Shown here: positions 9,071-18,314 of the stretch, one piece after another | Position numbering within the stretch: the stretch's first letter is position 1 | Layout: every line of letters begins with the position of its first letter | Assembly (NCBI RefSeq): GCF_000145035.1 | Contig: NC_014387.1 | Span: 1,124,276-1,188,275 of the forward strand | Length of the DNA stretch: 64,000 bases | Reading direction: 5' to 3' | Origin: Butyrivibrio proteoclasticus B316 | GTDB lineage: Bacteria; Bacillota; Clostridia; Lachnospirales; Lachnospiraceae | Translations under genes and position numbers: made by a program | Notes under the pieces: generated by a model | The model's database searches: none | What the model saw: the letters and a program-made list of their open reading frames with translations, nothing else | Told to the model about the DNA's origin: nothing

Positions 9071-10723
9071 ATGTCTATAATAACAATTAATGGAATTCAA
9101 AAAGAATATAATAAAGGCGTTACCTACGAAGAAATTGCCAAGGAGTATCAGAACCAGTATAACAGCAGGATTGCTGCTGTTATGTTTAACGGTAAGATAA
9201 GAGAGCTCATGAAGACAGTTAAAAAGGACGGAGAGCTTTCTTTTATCACTTTTAGCGATACTATCGGTTATAAGACCATGCGCAGAACCGCGATCATGCT
9301 TCTTATCAAGGCTGTTCGCGATGTCGGCGGCGACAAGCAGCTCAAAACCAGAGTTGAATTTACTATAGGTAATGGCTATTACTGCACGATCAAGGGCGAT
9401 ATCAAGGTTGACGATGAATTTGCAGCCAAGGTATCTGACAGGATTAAATTCCTGATTTCAGAGAAAATGCCTATAACCAAGAGAGTTTATCCTCTTGATG
9501 ATGCTATAGAAATCTTCAAGAAGCAGGGCATGGATGATAAGGTAGCCCTTCTTAAATACAGGAGAAGCTCCGAGATCAATATTTATAAGCTGGGAGATCT
9601 GTACGATTATTTTTATGGATATATGCTTCCTAATACTTCCTATATCGAGAACTTCCAGGTTGAGTGTTATCACGGAGGATTATTATTCACCCTGCCTACC
9701 AAGCAGGAACCTGAAAAAGTAGTTGTTTCCGAGCCAAGAGAGAAGCTCTTTAATACAATGATGCTCTCAAGTGACTGGGGCGCTATGCAGGGAATCGCCA
9801 ATGTTGGTGATCTTAACAATATGATCTGCGAAGGCAGGATCAATGAGATGATCCTTGTTCAGGAAGCTCTTCAGGAGAGCCGTATCGCGGATATTGCAAG
9901 GAAGATTTTTAAGAGGATCGATGTTAAGTTTGTCATGATAGCCGGCCCAAGTTCTTCAGGTAAGACAAGCTTTGCAAACAGGCTTTCCATTCAGCTTCGT
10001 ACCTATGGACTTACCCCGCATCCTATAAGTCTTGATAACTATTTCGTTGACAGAGAAAAGACTCCTCTTAATGAGGATGGAAGCTATAACTTTGAATGCC
10101 TTGAGGCGCTTGATGTAGAGAGATTTAATCAGGATATGACAAGGCTTTTAAAGGGCGAGAGAGTTGAGATGCCGGAGTTTAATTTTGTAACAGGCAAAAG
10201 AGAAATGAACGGTGATTTCCTCCAGCTTGGTAAGAATGACGTTCTTGTTATTGAGGGAATTCATGGACTTAATGAGAAAATGAGCTATGCTCTTCCAAGT
10301 GAGTCCAAGTTTAAGATTTATATAAGCGCCCTGACTACGCTTAGTATTGATAATCACAACAGAATTCCTACAACTGACGGAAGACTTCTTAGAAGAATTG
10401 TCAGAGATGCCCGTACAAGAGGCGCTTCTGCCAAGAAGACTATCAGCATGTGGGGATCTGTAAGAGCCGGTGAAGAAGAGAACATTTTCCCATTCCAGGA
10501 GGAAGCGGATGAAATGTTTAATTCAGCTCAGATCTACGAGCTTGCAGTAATCAAGCAATATGCCGAGCCGCTTTTGTTCAATATAGGAAAAGATGAACCT
10601 GAGTATTACGAAGCTAAGAGGCTTCTTAAATTCCTTGATTACTTTGTAAGTGTGGACAGTTCTTTCCTTCCACGTAACTCTATATGCCGTGAGTTTGTAG
10701 GCGGAAGCTGTTTCAAGGTATGA
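9071..10723 (+). CDS. Uridine-kinase-like P-loop kinase with N-terminal TGS/ThrRS-like domains
   Basis: 550-residue nucleoside kinase-like protein. The N-terminus (about 1-60) resembles a TGS domain and the next part the second additional domain of threonyl-tRNA synthetase, an architecture known for long clostridial uridine kinase homologues. The kinase core starts at 'MIAGPSSSGKTSFANRL' (Walker A, about residue 297) and continues with 'SLDNYFVDREKTP' and 'DVLVIEGIHGLN', as in uridine/cytidine kinases. It probably phosphorylates uridine or a related nucleoside, but the TGS part suggests binding of RNA or a nucleotide signal, so the substrate is uncertain. AAGGAG lies before ATG 9071. It is 68 bp downstream of trmK. 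Confidence 0.85.
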   Translation: MSIITINGIQKEYNKGVTYEEIAKEYQNQYNSRIAAVMFNGKIRELMKTVKKDGELSFITFSDTIGYKTMRRTAIMLLIKAVRDVGGDKQLKTRVEFTIGNGYYCTIKGDIKVDDEFAAKVSDRIKFLISEKMPITKRVYPLDDAIEIFKKQGMDDKVALLKYRRSSEINIYKLGDLYDYFYGYMLPNTSYIENFQVECYHGGLLFTLPTKQEPEKVVVSEPREKLFNTMMLSSDWGAMQGIANVGDLNNMICEGRINEMILVQEALQESRIADIARKIFKRIDVKFVMIAGPSSSGKTSFANRLSIQLRTYGLTPHPISLDNYFVDREKTPLNEDGSYNFECLEALDVERFNQDMTRLLKGERVEMPEFNFVTGKREMNGDFLQLGKNDVLVIEGIHGLNEKMSYALPSESKFKIYISALTTLSIDNHNRIPTTDGRLLRRIVRDARTRGASAKKTISMWGSVRAGEEENIFPFQEEADEMFNSAQIYELAVIKQYAEPLLFNIGKDEPEYYEAKRLLKFLDYFVSVDSSFLPRNSICREFVGGSCFKV

Positions 10724-10781
10724 GAATATTTGCGGGATTTAAGCTGAAAGATTAAGCTATGATTTTGATATGACAGATGAT

Positions 10782-10829
10782 AAAAGAGTGAATGACCATC
10801 TTATGATAGATAGTTATTCACTCTTTTTT
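10782..10829. terminator. Bidirectional terminator between convergent genes
   Basis: A 12-bp perfect stem, AAAAGAGTGAAT and ATTCACTCTTTT, is flanked by T runs on both strands. It separates the kinase gene from the convergent EAL-GGDEF gene, and its right arm overlaps the latter's stop codon. Confidence 0.85.
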
Positions 10830-13375
10830 AACTTCTTTTTGTTTGCGTACATCTGCTCATCAGCACGTTTGAATATAGTAGCTACAGCTTTGTCGTTGTC
10901 GTATTTGGACATTCCTGCAGCAACTACAACTTCGCCCTTGGCTTTGTTCTCCAGGTTGTGCTTGTAGAAATTATCCATTAATCTGACAACATTGTTGTAA
11001 TCATAGCCCTTTAATATAGCTACAAACTCATCACCGCCCACACGAAATACAGGGCTGTGCTTGAAGTGCTGACAGATCATTGCGCATCCGTTCTGAATCA
11101 GAGTATCACCAGCCTGGTGCCCAAGTGTATCATTTACCTGCTTTAAGTCATTTATATCAAATACAGCAATGGCAAATGGTGACATTTCCTTATTGGCAAT
11201 CTGCTCATTTATCTTTCGTTCTGCTTCTGAGTATGCTGTCTTGTTTTTAATTCCTGTAAGATCATCGATAACCGCCTTGTTTTCAGCAGCATCAAGACTT
11301 TTGGCATATTCAAGCTCTTTTTTGACCCTCTCGTCCACATTTATGATACCAATGATAAGAAGATCACTGTCATCTTCATGAACAATGGTTGCTTTCATTA
11401 CAACATAGACTGGTTTGCCATTAAAATTAAGTCTGTGGTGATGCTCGAAGATTCCTGTATTTTTAATCTGCCTGAAAACATTTTCTTTCGTAAAAGCAGC
11501 TTGATATGCGGCTACGTCTTCATGATAGATACCAACAGGTATTCTCTTGTAAACGGTATTAAAGAAATCATCTCCTTCGGCCGGTAAATTCATATCTGAA
11601 TTATTATCGGAAGGATTGTACTTGATAAAGTGCATGGTTTTTGGATCAATAGTGTAAATATAGACAAAGTCACCGTTTAAAGCTCCGATTCTGGAATAAA
11701 TAAGCCTTTCTTCCCTGGCCTTTTCCAAGGCTTCCCTGTCTTTTATCTGGGCATCAGCGTCAGAGATTCCTACAATGATGTTATTTCCGTTTCCGTGAAC
11801 CTTAACAGCTTTAATAGAGACGAATATTGGCTTTTCGTCAAAGATGACTCTGGTAACTACTGAGAATATTTCGTTATTTTTGATCCCATGCGCTACATTT
11901 TCTTTGGTAAAAGATTTTATGAGCTGCTCCTTGTCTTCAGGGAGCATATTCAGATCAAAATCATCATTTGTAAAGTTAAAAAAGTTAGAACCACGTCTGT
12001 CAATTTTGATATCGCGATTTGGGCCGTCTGAAAAATATGCTGTATAATTCTCTGTGTCCATATCGACAAAGTACAGCCTGATATAGTCCTGGGAAAGAAT
12101 TCGCGCCACATAGTTGTAGGTGAGATTTTCTTCTGAATTGTAGTTACTGACAGATAATATGCATATAGCTACAGCGGCAGAATGGGTCACCGGATTAACA
12201 GCAATCCTGCGGATCAGGAGCTGTATGCTGCGGCCGTCTTTTAACCTGTCATCTATGATCACTCTTTTTCCGTCAGCGGCACATTGTCTTACTGCATTAA
12301 AAGAGTAGTAACCAGACCCAGGCTTGAAGTTTTCAAACATAAATCTGTCAATTTCTAATAGATGCTTATAGTTATTTTCTATAAATTCTCTGAAGGTTTT
12401 GTTTCCGCGGATGAACTTAGCACATACATCATCGATAGAAAAGATGACCATAGGCATAGTGTCAAAATAGGTATCCTGGGAGTAATCGTCATTTGTAGAA
12501 ATGGACAGATCATAAAGATTTACTTTGCCAAGCTGCTCAAAATAGTCAACTTCTGCAGGATTTTCAAATCCTATCTGTATGCCCTTTTCATTTCTTTCTA
12601 TGATATCAGCGAGAGAAAGAGCAGGTGTATAAAAATAGCCCTGTAATTTGGTACAACCGATTTCTCTTAAGAATTCGCTCTGAGCCCTGGTTTCAACGCC
12701 TTCAGCAACTGTGTCCATTCCAAGAGAAAGAGCTGTTTTGACAAGCTCTGTCAGAATGATGCGGCCTTTCTCGCTATGTTCAATCTGATCAACAAAGGCT
12801 TTATCAACTTTGAGAAGGTCAAAGCGAATCTGCAACAGCAAAAGAAGAGATGAGTAACCGCTTCCGTAATCATCCATCCACACTTTGATTCCTTCGTTAT
12901 GAAAACGCTCAATCTGAGTTTTCATAAAATCAACGTCAGATGATATGGTCCTTTCGGATAACTCAACTGAGAGCTTGTCCCTGGATAAGCCTGAGGCATC
13001 TATTCTTTTAGCTATTTCAGTGACCATATCACAGCGGTCAAAATCGGTTTTGGCAATATTAATAGACTCAGGAACCATATAAAGGCCATGTTCTCCCTGG
13101 CTCTTTATTTTCTTGAGAATTCTTTCGGCCATGTACAGGTCGAGTTTATATGTGAGTTTTTTTCTCTCTAAAATGGGAACGAATTCAGATGCAGAGAAAG
13201 TGCCGTATTTAGGATCTTCCCATTTGGCAAAAGCTTCTTCATCGGAAACTTTTCCACTGGCAGCACGAATAAGAGGCTGATGATATGCCTTTATCCATTC
13301 TTCTTTTAGAGCAATATCAAGATTATCAATGATATATTGCTCAAATTCAGCTGTGGTTTTGCCGTTAATTCCCAA
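10814..13375 (-). CDS. EAL / PAS-like / GGDEF cyclic-di-GMP protein
   Basis: 853 residues with the EAL domain first (about 15-265), a central region of PAS-like sensory repeats (about 300-680, with similar 'FFN...DED' stretches at least twice), and a C-terminal GGDEF domain (about 690-850). EAL residues appear mostly present: 'EEAFAKW' replaces EAL with EAF, 'INIAK' has the Asn, 'VELSE' the Glu, 'MDDYGSGYSS' the Asp pair, and 'KVDKAF' the Lys. GGDEF is intact ('FRVGGDEFVAIL'), but the RxxD inhibitory site upstream reads KHSP, so product inhibition may be absent. It may make or break c-di-GMP, or both. Start is TTG 13375 behind AGGAG. No transmembrane segment, so cytoplasmic. Confidence 0.9.
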   Translation of the reverse strand: MGINGKTTAEFEQYIIDNLDIALKEEWIKAYHQPLIRAASGKVSDEEAFAKWEDPKYGTFSASEFVPILERKKLTYKLDLYMAERILKKIKSQGEHGLYMVPESINIAKTDFDRCDMVTEIAKRIDASGLSRDKLSVELSERTISSDVDFMKTQIERFHNEGIKVWMDDYGSGYSSLLLLLQIRFDLLKVDKAFVDQIEHSEKGRIILTELVKTALSLGMDTVAEGVETRAQSEFLREIGCTKLQGYFYTPALSLADIIERNEKGIQIGFENPAEVDYFEQLGKVNLYDLSISTNDDYSQDTYFDTMPMVIFSIDDVCAKFIRGNKTFREFIENNYKHLLEIDRFMFENFKPGSGYYSFNAVRQCAADGKRVIIDDRLKDGRSIQLLIRRIAVNPVTHSAAVAICILSVSNYNSEENLTYNYVARILSQDYIRLYFVDMDTENYTAYFSDGPNRDIKIDRRGSNFFNFTNDDFDLNMLPEDKEQLIKSFTKENVAHGIKNNEIFSVVTRVIFDEKPIFVSIKAVKVHGNGNNIIVGISDADAQIKDREALEKAREERLIYSRIGALNGDFVYIYTIDPKTMHFIKYNPSDNNSDMNLPAEGDDFFNTVYKRIPVGIYHEDVAAYQAAFTKENVFRQIKNTGIFEHHHRLNFNGKPVYVVMKATIVHEDDSDLLIIGIINVDERVKKELEYAKSLDAAENKAVIDDLTGIKNKTAYSEAERKINEQIANKEMSPFAIAVFDINDLKQVNDTLGHQAGDTLIQNGCAMICQHFKHSPVFRVGGDEFVAILKGYDYNNVVRLMDNFYKHNLENKAKGEVVVAAGMSKYDNDKAVATIFKRADEQMYANKKKLKKSE

Positions 13376-13608
13376 TGGTTTGCTCCTGTGGGCAGCTAAC
13401 TGTCCAATTGGATATAAACTAATTTACGTACTTATTTTATCATTTTAATCATTTATAAAAATATACGAAGTAAAGAAATAATTTTTTTTTAATAAAATTT
13501 ATTTTTTATTTTGATGATTATGCAACATGGCTTACTTGGGATGTGTTTAATGGATAGAAGGTTAAAAACACAGAATGATTTCTGTGCATAAACTTGGAGG
13601 GAAAAATT

Positions 13609-15300
13609 ATGAAAAAGAATGCAAAAGGTTTGTCACTGCTAATTGGCTCATCGCTCTTGATGACCACACTTGCCGGATGCGGAGGTACAAGTAATATGAC
13701 TGATTCGACTGCATCCGAGGCAGAGTACTACCAAAATGACACTTATACTGAGGGCGCAGCACAGGCTCCGGTAAACAGCGATGCTAAATCCGCTGATGAA
13801 AGAGGTAAGTATTCTGCTGGAACCAATAATAATTACAAGTATTCTGACAATACTACTGATAATTATTATGGCGATAAAAAAGTAATTAATAATAATGAAT
13901 CCTATACCAAGCCGGAAGAAAACGGTTTTAATCTTGTAATGAATCAGCCGCTTTCTACTTTTGCAGCTGACGTTGATACTGCATCATATTCAAATGTCCG
14001 CAGAATGATCGAGGATGGCTATGCAGTTGGAGAAATCGATCCTGAATCTGTAAGACCTGAGGAATTCATCAATTATTTTAATTATGATCTCTATGAACCT
14101 GAAAAAGGAGATCTGTTCGGTATAACCACAGAGGTTTCTGCATGCCCCTGGAATTCAGACAATCAGCTTATGTTTGTCGGGATGAAGACAGGAGAGATTG
14201 ATATGGAAGAAGCTCCGGTCAGCAATCTGGTATTTCTGATAGATGTGTCCGGATCAATGAGTTCCAGAAATAAGCTTCCTCTTTTACAGAAGTCATTTGA
14301 TGAGCTTGTAGATTCCCTTCCTGATGAAGGAACTATTTCAATTGTCACATATTCAGGTGAAGAGAAGGTGGTTCTTTCAGGTGAACCTATGAGTAACAAG
14401 AAAGGCATCAAAAAGGCTATAGATAAGCTCCATGCAAACGGATGTACAAACGGTCAGGCCGGTATGCAGAAGGCATATGAAATCGCGCAGAAGTACTTTA
14501 TTGAAGGCGGCAATAACAGAGTTATCATGGCAACTGACGGTGATCTGAATGTTGGTATATCAGATTTGGATGACCTTGAGAAGTTTATTACAGACAAAAA
14601 AGATGAAGGCGTATTCCTCTCAATTCTTGGATTTGGCGAGGGTAACTATAAGGATGACAAGATGCAGACCCTTGCTGATTGTGGAAATGGTAACTATTCC
14701 TATATAGATTCTCTTGAAGAAGGCAAAAAAGTTTTAGTAGATGAGATGTCATCAACTCTTTACACAGTAGCAAAGGATGTTAAGCTCCAGGTTGAATTTA
14801 ATCCTGCAAATGTAAATGCCTACAGACTTATTGGTTATGAGAACAGAATGATGGATGACCAGGATTTTAATGATGATACTAAAGACGGCGGAGAAATAGG
14901 CGCCGGCCACAGCGTAGTAGCTCTTTACGAGATAGTTCCTGCGCGCAGTCCTAAAGCAATTGATCTTAAGTATCAGGATGAGCAGAAGGCTGTTAGTGGA
15001 GAAAAGGTTAAGTATGCGCATGAGTTTGCAACAGTCAGTGTTCGCTATAAGGATCCTGATGATGATAAGTCTCAGCTCTTTAGCGTAGTTGTAGGCGATG
15101 ATGTAGTAACTGAGAATCCAAGTGATGACTTTAAATTTGCTGGTAGTGTCGCAGAATTTGCTATGATCTTGGAGAACAGTGAGAATAAGGGCACATCCAG
15201 CTTTGAGGATATTATCAAGACATACAAGGAACTTGAAGAGACTGATGATTATCAGGATGAATTCTTTTATCTTGTAAAGACTCTCAGCAAAAGAAGCTGA
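13609..15300 (+). CDS. Von Willebrand factor type A lipoprotein (YfbK-like)
   Basis: Exported lipoprotein of about 563 residues. The N-terminus 'MKKNAKGLSLLIGSS' followed by 'TTLAGCGG' is a lipoprotein signal with the lipobox Cys near residue 23. A low-complexity Asn/Tyr/Ser linker follows, then a YfbK-type N-terminal part ('STFAADVDTASYSNVRR'), a VWA domain with MIDAS motif 'IDVSGSM' (about residue 205) and a DUF3520-like C-terminal part. It probably binds a metal-dependent ligand at the cell surface; the role of this family is poorly known. ATG 13609 is chosen over TTG 13594 because GGAGGG overlaps the TTG and is correctly spaced for the ATG. The ECF sigma pair follows, a recurrent neighbourhood. 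Confidence 0.88.
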   Translation: MKKNAKGLSLLIGSSLLMTTLAGCGGTSNMTDSTASEAEYYQNDTYTEGAAQAPVNSDAKSADERGKYSAGTNNNYKYSDNTTDNYYGDKKVINNNESYTKPEENGFNLVMNQPLSTFAADVDTASYSNVRRMIEDGYAVGEIDPESVRPEEFINYFNYDLYEPEKGDLFGITTEVSACPWNSDNQLMFVGMKTGEIDMEEAPVSNLVFLIDVSGSMSSRNKLPLLQKSFDELVDSLPDEGTISIVTYSGEEKVVLSGEPMSNKKGIKKAIDKLHANGCTNGQAGMQKAYEIAQKYFIEGGNNRVIMATDGDLNVGISDLDDLEKFITDKKDEGVFLSILGFGEGNYKDDKMQTLADCGNGNYSYIDSLEEGKKVLVDEMSSTLYTVAKDVKLQVEFNPANVNAYRLIGYENRMMDDQDFNDDTKDGGEIGAGHSVVALYEIVPARSPKAIDLKYQDEQKAVSGEKVKYAHEFATVSVRYKDPDDDKSQLFSVVVGDDVVTENPSDDFKFAGSVAEFAMILENSENKGTSSFEDIIKTYKELEETDDYQDEFFYLVKTLSKRS

Positions 15301-15340
15301 GTATTATTATTTCTGTAAAGTGATATAAAAAATACAATTT

Positions 15341-15441
15341 CTCCGTAAAGCATGATATAATTACCTGTCGCATATTTGTGGATATTACTTGCAAATAAGC
15401 TGACATGGGGAAATATATAATAGGTTTTTTGCTTTACGGAG
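15341..15441 (+). promoter_or_regulatory. Leader of the ECF sigma gene: 11-bp inverted repeat over the ribosome binding site, plus -10 element
   Basis: CTCCGTAAAGC (15341-15351) is repeated inverted and perfectly as GCTTTACGGAG (15431-15441). The right arm contains the GGAG of the sigma gene's ribosome binding site. An extended -10, TGATATAAT (15353-15361), lies between the arms. If transcription starts further upstream the arms could hide the ribosome binding site; if it starts at this -10 the repeat acts only as DNA. Confidence 0.5.
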
Positions 15442-15446
15442 GAATA

Positions 15447-15944
15447 ATGGGAGATTGTAATCAGGCTGTCACAGAAAGGGCGGCAGCATTAATGGACAAA
15501 TATGGGAATATTATACTTAGGGTAGCGTATTCCTATTTACATAATATGGAGGATGCAGAGGATATTTTGCAGGATACACTAATTCAGTTTCTGAGGAATA
15601 ACCCGACTTTTGCTAATGATTCACATGAGAAGGCGTGGCTGATTACTGTGGCGTCCAACCTCAGTAAGAACAAGATACTGTATCTTAAGAGAAGGCAGTC
15701 GGATGAGCTTTCTGAGGAATTGGTTGCAGATAAAGATAAAGAGGATCTTTCTTACGTATGGGAAGCTGTCAAGGCTCTTCCGGATAAATATAGAGAGGTG
15801 GTACATCTCTTTTATCAGGAAGGATATTCAACTAAGGAGATTGCGGAAATACTTAGCCGAAATGAGTCCACGGTTAGATCTGATCTTAAGCGTGGACGTG
15901 ATAAACTTAAAAAGATTTTGAAGGAGGCGTACGACTTTGGGTAA
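15447..15944 (+). CDS. ECF-family RNA polymerase sigma factor
   Basis: Sigma-70 family, extracytoplasmic-function type, about 165 residues. Region 2 includes 'ILRVAYSYLHNMEDAEDILQ' and region 4 includes 'LPDKYREVVHLFYQEGYS' and 'TKEIAEILSRNESTVRSDL', a typical helix-turn-helix. ATG 15447 is chosen because ACGGAGG lies directly upstream; a more distal in-frame ATG at 15405 lacks one. The stop overlaps the TTG start of the next gene by 8 bp, indicating translational coupling with its presumed anti-sigma factor. The stimulus is unknown; the adjacent VWA lipoprotein may belong to its regulon or sensing chain (inference). Confidence 0.92.
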   Translation: MGDCNQAVTERAAALMDKYGNIILRVAYSYLHNMEDAEDILQDTLIQFLRNNPTFANDSHEKAWLITVASNLSKNKILYLKRRQSDELSEELVADKDKEDLSYVWEAVKALPDKYREVVHLFYQEGYSTKEIAEILSRNESTVRSDLKRGRDKLKKILKEAYDFG

Positions 15945-16731
15945 ATACAATGATGTCATGAATAAAATAGAAGTTACTGAAGAAATGCGCAGCAGGATCC
16001 TTCAGAATATTGCGGATGAATTCAAGGATGAGGAATTTAAGGATGAGGAATTCAAAGCTGAGAAATCCAAAGGCGAGGATGCTATAGTACGTGACTTGGA
16101 ATCAGATAACGATAATACCATAGATTTTAAGTCAATTATAAGGTATGCAGGACTTGCTGCGGCGGCAGTTATATTGTTTGTTGGAGGCGCAGTTGTATTT
16201 GGCTCCAGAGGCAATGGCCTTATGAAAACGACTACTATGAGCGAGGTGGCTATGGAGGTTGCTCATGAAGCAGCAGCCGATCTTCACCATGAAACAGCGG
16301 ATGATGTTAAGCAGGAAAATGAGCTTATCAAAGGGAGCTGGGTTAAATATGACTCTGTTCAGAAGCTATCTAAAGTTGCCGGTGCTGAGTTTTCAGAAAT
16401 AGAGTACCTCAGCAGCATCTCATCAGAGACAGATTATTATCTTGATGGAGAAACAACTGCAACAATAGTCTATGATGTTACAGGCAATCAGATAACAGTC
16501 AGAGAAACCAAGCTTGCGGATGTTGCAAAGACCGGCGGAGCCTTTGCCGAGGATCAAACACCGCAGCAGATCACGATAGACGGTGTGGATGTAAGACTGT
16601 ATGGAACCGAGGATGGCTTCGATACAGCAATCTGGGTCATAAATGAAATTGAGTACACACTAGAGAGTGTGGAGAAGATAAGCCTGGATGAAATGACAGA
16701 GCTTATGAATAATATATTCACCTTTGATTAA
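15937..16731 (+). CDS. Membrane-anchored anti-sigma factor with DUF4367-like outer domain
   Basis: 264 residues starting with TTG at 15937 behind AAGGAGG, overlapping the sigma gene. A short cytoplasmic part (about 1-68) would bind the sigma factor, one membrane helix spans about residues 70-90 ('YAGLAAAAVILFVGGAVVF'), and the outer part ends in a DUF4367-like domain with 'WVINEIEYTLES'. The cytoplasmic part contains near-perfect tandem 'DEEFK' repeats (16015-16062). I see no zinc-binding HxxxCxxC motif. Role as anti-sigma is inferred from position, topology and overlap. Confidence 0.82.
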   Translation: MGKYNDVMNKIEVTEEMRSRILQNIADEFKDEEFKDEEFKAEKSKGEDAIVRDLESDNDNTIDFKSIIRYAGLAAAAVILFVGGAVVFGSRGNGLMKTTTMSEVAMEVAHEAAADLHHETADDVKQENELIKGSWVKYDSVQKLSKVAGAEFSEIEYLSSISSETDYYLDGETTATIVYDVTGNQITVRETKLADVAKTGGAFAEDQTPQQITIDGVDVRLYGTEDGFDTAIWVINEIEYTLESVEKISLDEMTELMNNIFTFD

Positions 16732-16768
16732 TGAGGGTGTTGAGATTTAGTTATCAGCGATATTAATG

Positions 16769-16820
16769 AATAGCCAGAAATGCTTGTTTTCCGAGAACTG
16801 CACATTTCTGGCTATTTCAT
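16769..16820. terminator. Terminator hairpin between sigma/anti-sigma operon and sleB
   Basis: A 14-bp perfect stem, AATAGCCAGAAATG and CATTTCTGGCTATT, with a 20-base loop lies between convergent genes. The T tract is short (TTTC), so efficiency is uncertain. Confidence 0.65.
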
Positions 16821-16877
16821 GTATTAAGGCTGATAAATTAAATGCTTGGGTGATTTAGGGATAGTTTGAAATGGTTG

Positions 16878-18314
16878 TTAAGGTTCACTCTGGCCTTCTT
16901 GATTTTCTCCGGATTCTTCCTGCTCGTTCGGGTTTTCTTCAGGCTGCTCCTGCTGTCCCTGATCATCTTGATTTTCTTCGGATTGCTCCTGCTGATTGCC
17001 TTCTTCTGACTGATTCTGGTTATCCTGACTTTGATCTCCCTGTTCCTGATCATCCTGCTGATCCTGGTTTTCCTGTGGCTGTTCAGCAGGTGTCTCCTCG
17101 GGCTTGGTGATCCATCTATAGAAGAAAGCGTGATTACCGATCATGTTGTATTCACTGATTCTGTAGTAATCTGCCCAGTATTTGGTCATGAAAAAGAGAT
17201 AATCACCTACTCTGGCACCTCCAAGAACTTCTCGTGCTGCGTTTACGCAGGTGGAGTTTGGCCCGTTTGATATGATGAGTTCAACCTTTCCTGATCTGTA
17301 GGATGCGAACTGCAGGTTTTGTGTTATAACGCCCACTATAGTATTGGGAAAAGAAGAACTTTTTACCCTGTTCATTATAACTGAGCCAACAGCCAGTTTA
17401 CCTGTGTAGGATTCTCCTCCGGCTTCTGCCTGAATTGTGGCGGCAAGCCAGATAAGTTCTTCATCACTTGCAGAGTAGGAACCGGATGTATCCTCTTTTG
17501 TAAGTGCCAGTCGTTCCGCAATCTGCTGAGCCAGTTTGGCCTGAGCAGCGGCTGTCTGTGATTCAAGACCCTTCATTTTTTTATCAAGCTCTTTTAACTG
17601 CTGATCGAAATTGGCAAGCTTGTTTTTTTCTGAATTCAGATTGGAATTTGTATTGCTAAGCTGTCCTTTTACAGTGTTGGTGAGTTCTGTGAGTTCGTCG
17701 TGCTTTTCATCGAGGCTGTCCTGATATTTATCAAGCTCAGCTTCTTTTTCTTCTACAACTTCCTTTTTGGCCTGTATCTGTTCCTGGAGAGACTGATATT
17801 CCCTGATCTTACGCTGATCATAAGACATTATTGCATTTAAGTATTCAAATTTGGTCAGAAACTCACTCATGGAGCCTGATTCCAGGAGAAGCCGCAGAAG
17901 ACCGGAACTACCTCCGTTTTCATAGGTTGACTGAAGGCGTTTTTTGAGAAGCTCATATCTGTCTTTTTCCTGTTGCTGCGCTTTTGAGAGTTCATTTTCT
18001 AATTGGACTATTTGAGAAGAGACTTCGGCCATCTGACTCTCGGTCTCTGAGATTTCCTGATTAAGGGTTGTTAGTTTGCTGGAATATCCGTTGATAGTGC
18101 TCTGAAGGGCACTACTCTGATTCTGGAGATTGGAAACATTGGTCTGCGTCTGCTGTTGCTGACCCTGAAGAGCCTTGATAGCATCCTGAGTCTCTTTGGT
18201 CTGCTTCTCAAGGTTTGATATTGTCTGCTGAGTTTCAGCCTCCTGCTGTTGCATGACAGCAATGGTCTCATCCAATTCTTCGGCATGCACCTCTAAAGGC
18301 ACCGCCGTGACCAT
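16878..18314 (-). CDS. SleB-type cell-wall hydrolase with coiled coil; signal peptide apparently frameshifted
   Basis: Predicted secreted peptidoglycan hydrolase. From ATG 18314 there are 478 residues: the end of a signal peptide ('MVTAVPLEVHA'), a long coiled coil (about 12-270) like those of PcsB-type hydrolases, a SleB/Hydrolase_2 domain (about 286-400: 'WLAATIQAEAGGESYTGK', 'VGSVIMNRV'), and a Gln/Glu/Asn-rich tail. ATG 18314 has no ribosome binding site. A good site and ATG lie at 18367, but that frame stops after 17 codons; one extra A in the AAAA run at 18361-18364 would join ATG 18367 to this frame and give a complete signal peptide. It is therefore either a frameshifted gene or a sequence error. 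The rest is intact. Confidence 0.85.
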   Translation of the reverse strand: MVTAVPLEVHAEELDETIAVMQQQEAETQQTISNLEKQTKETQDAIKALQGQQQQTQTNVSNLQNQSSALQSTINGYSSKLTTLNQEISETESQMAEVSSQIVQLENELSKAQQQEKDRYELLKKRLQSTYENGGSSGLLRLLLESGSMSEFLTKFEYLNAIMSYDQRKIREYQSLQEQIQAKKEVVEEKEAELDKYQDSLDEKHDELTELTNTVKGQLSNTNSNLNSEKNKLANFDQQLKELDKKMKGLESQTAAAQAKLAQQIAERLALTKEDTSGSYSASDEELIWLAATIQAEAGGESYTGKLAVGSVIMNRVKSSSFPNTIVGVITQNLQFASYRSGKVELIISNGPNSTCVNAAREVLGGARVGDYLFFMTKYWADYYRISEYNMIGNHAFFYRWITKPEETPAEQPQENQDQQDDQEQGDQSQDNQNQSEEGNQQEQSEENQDDQGQQEQPEENPNEQEESGENQEGQSEP

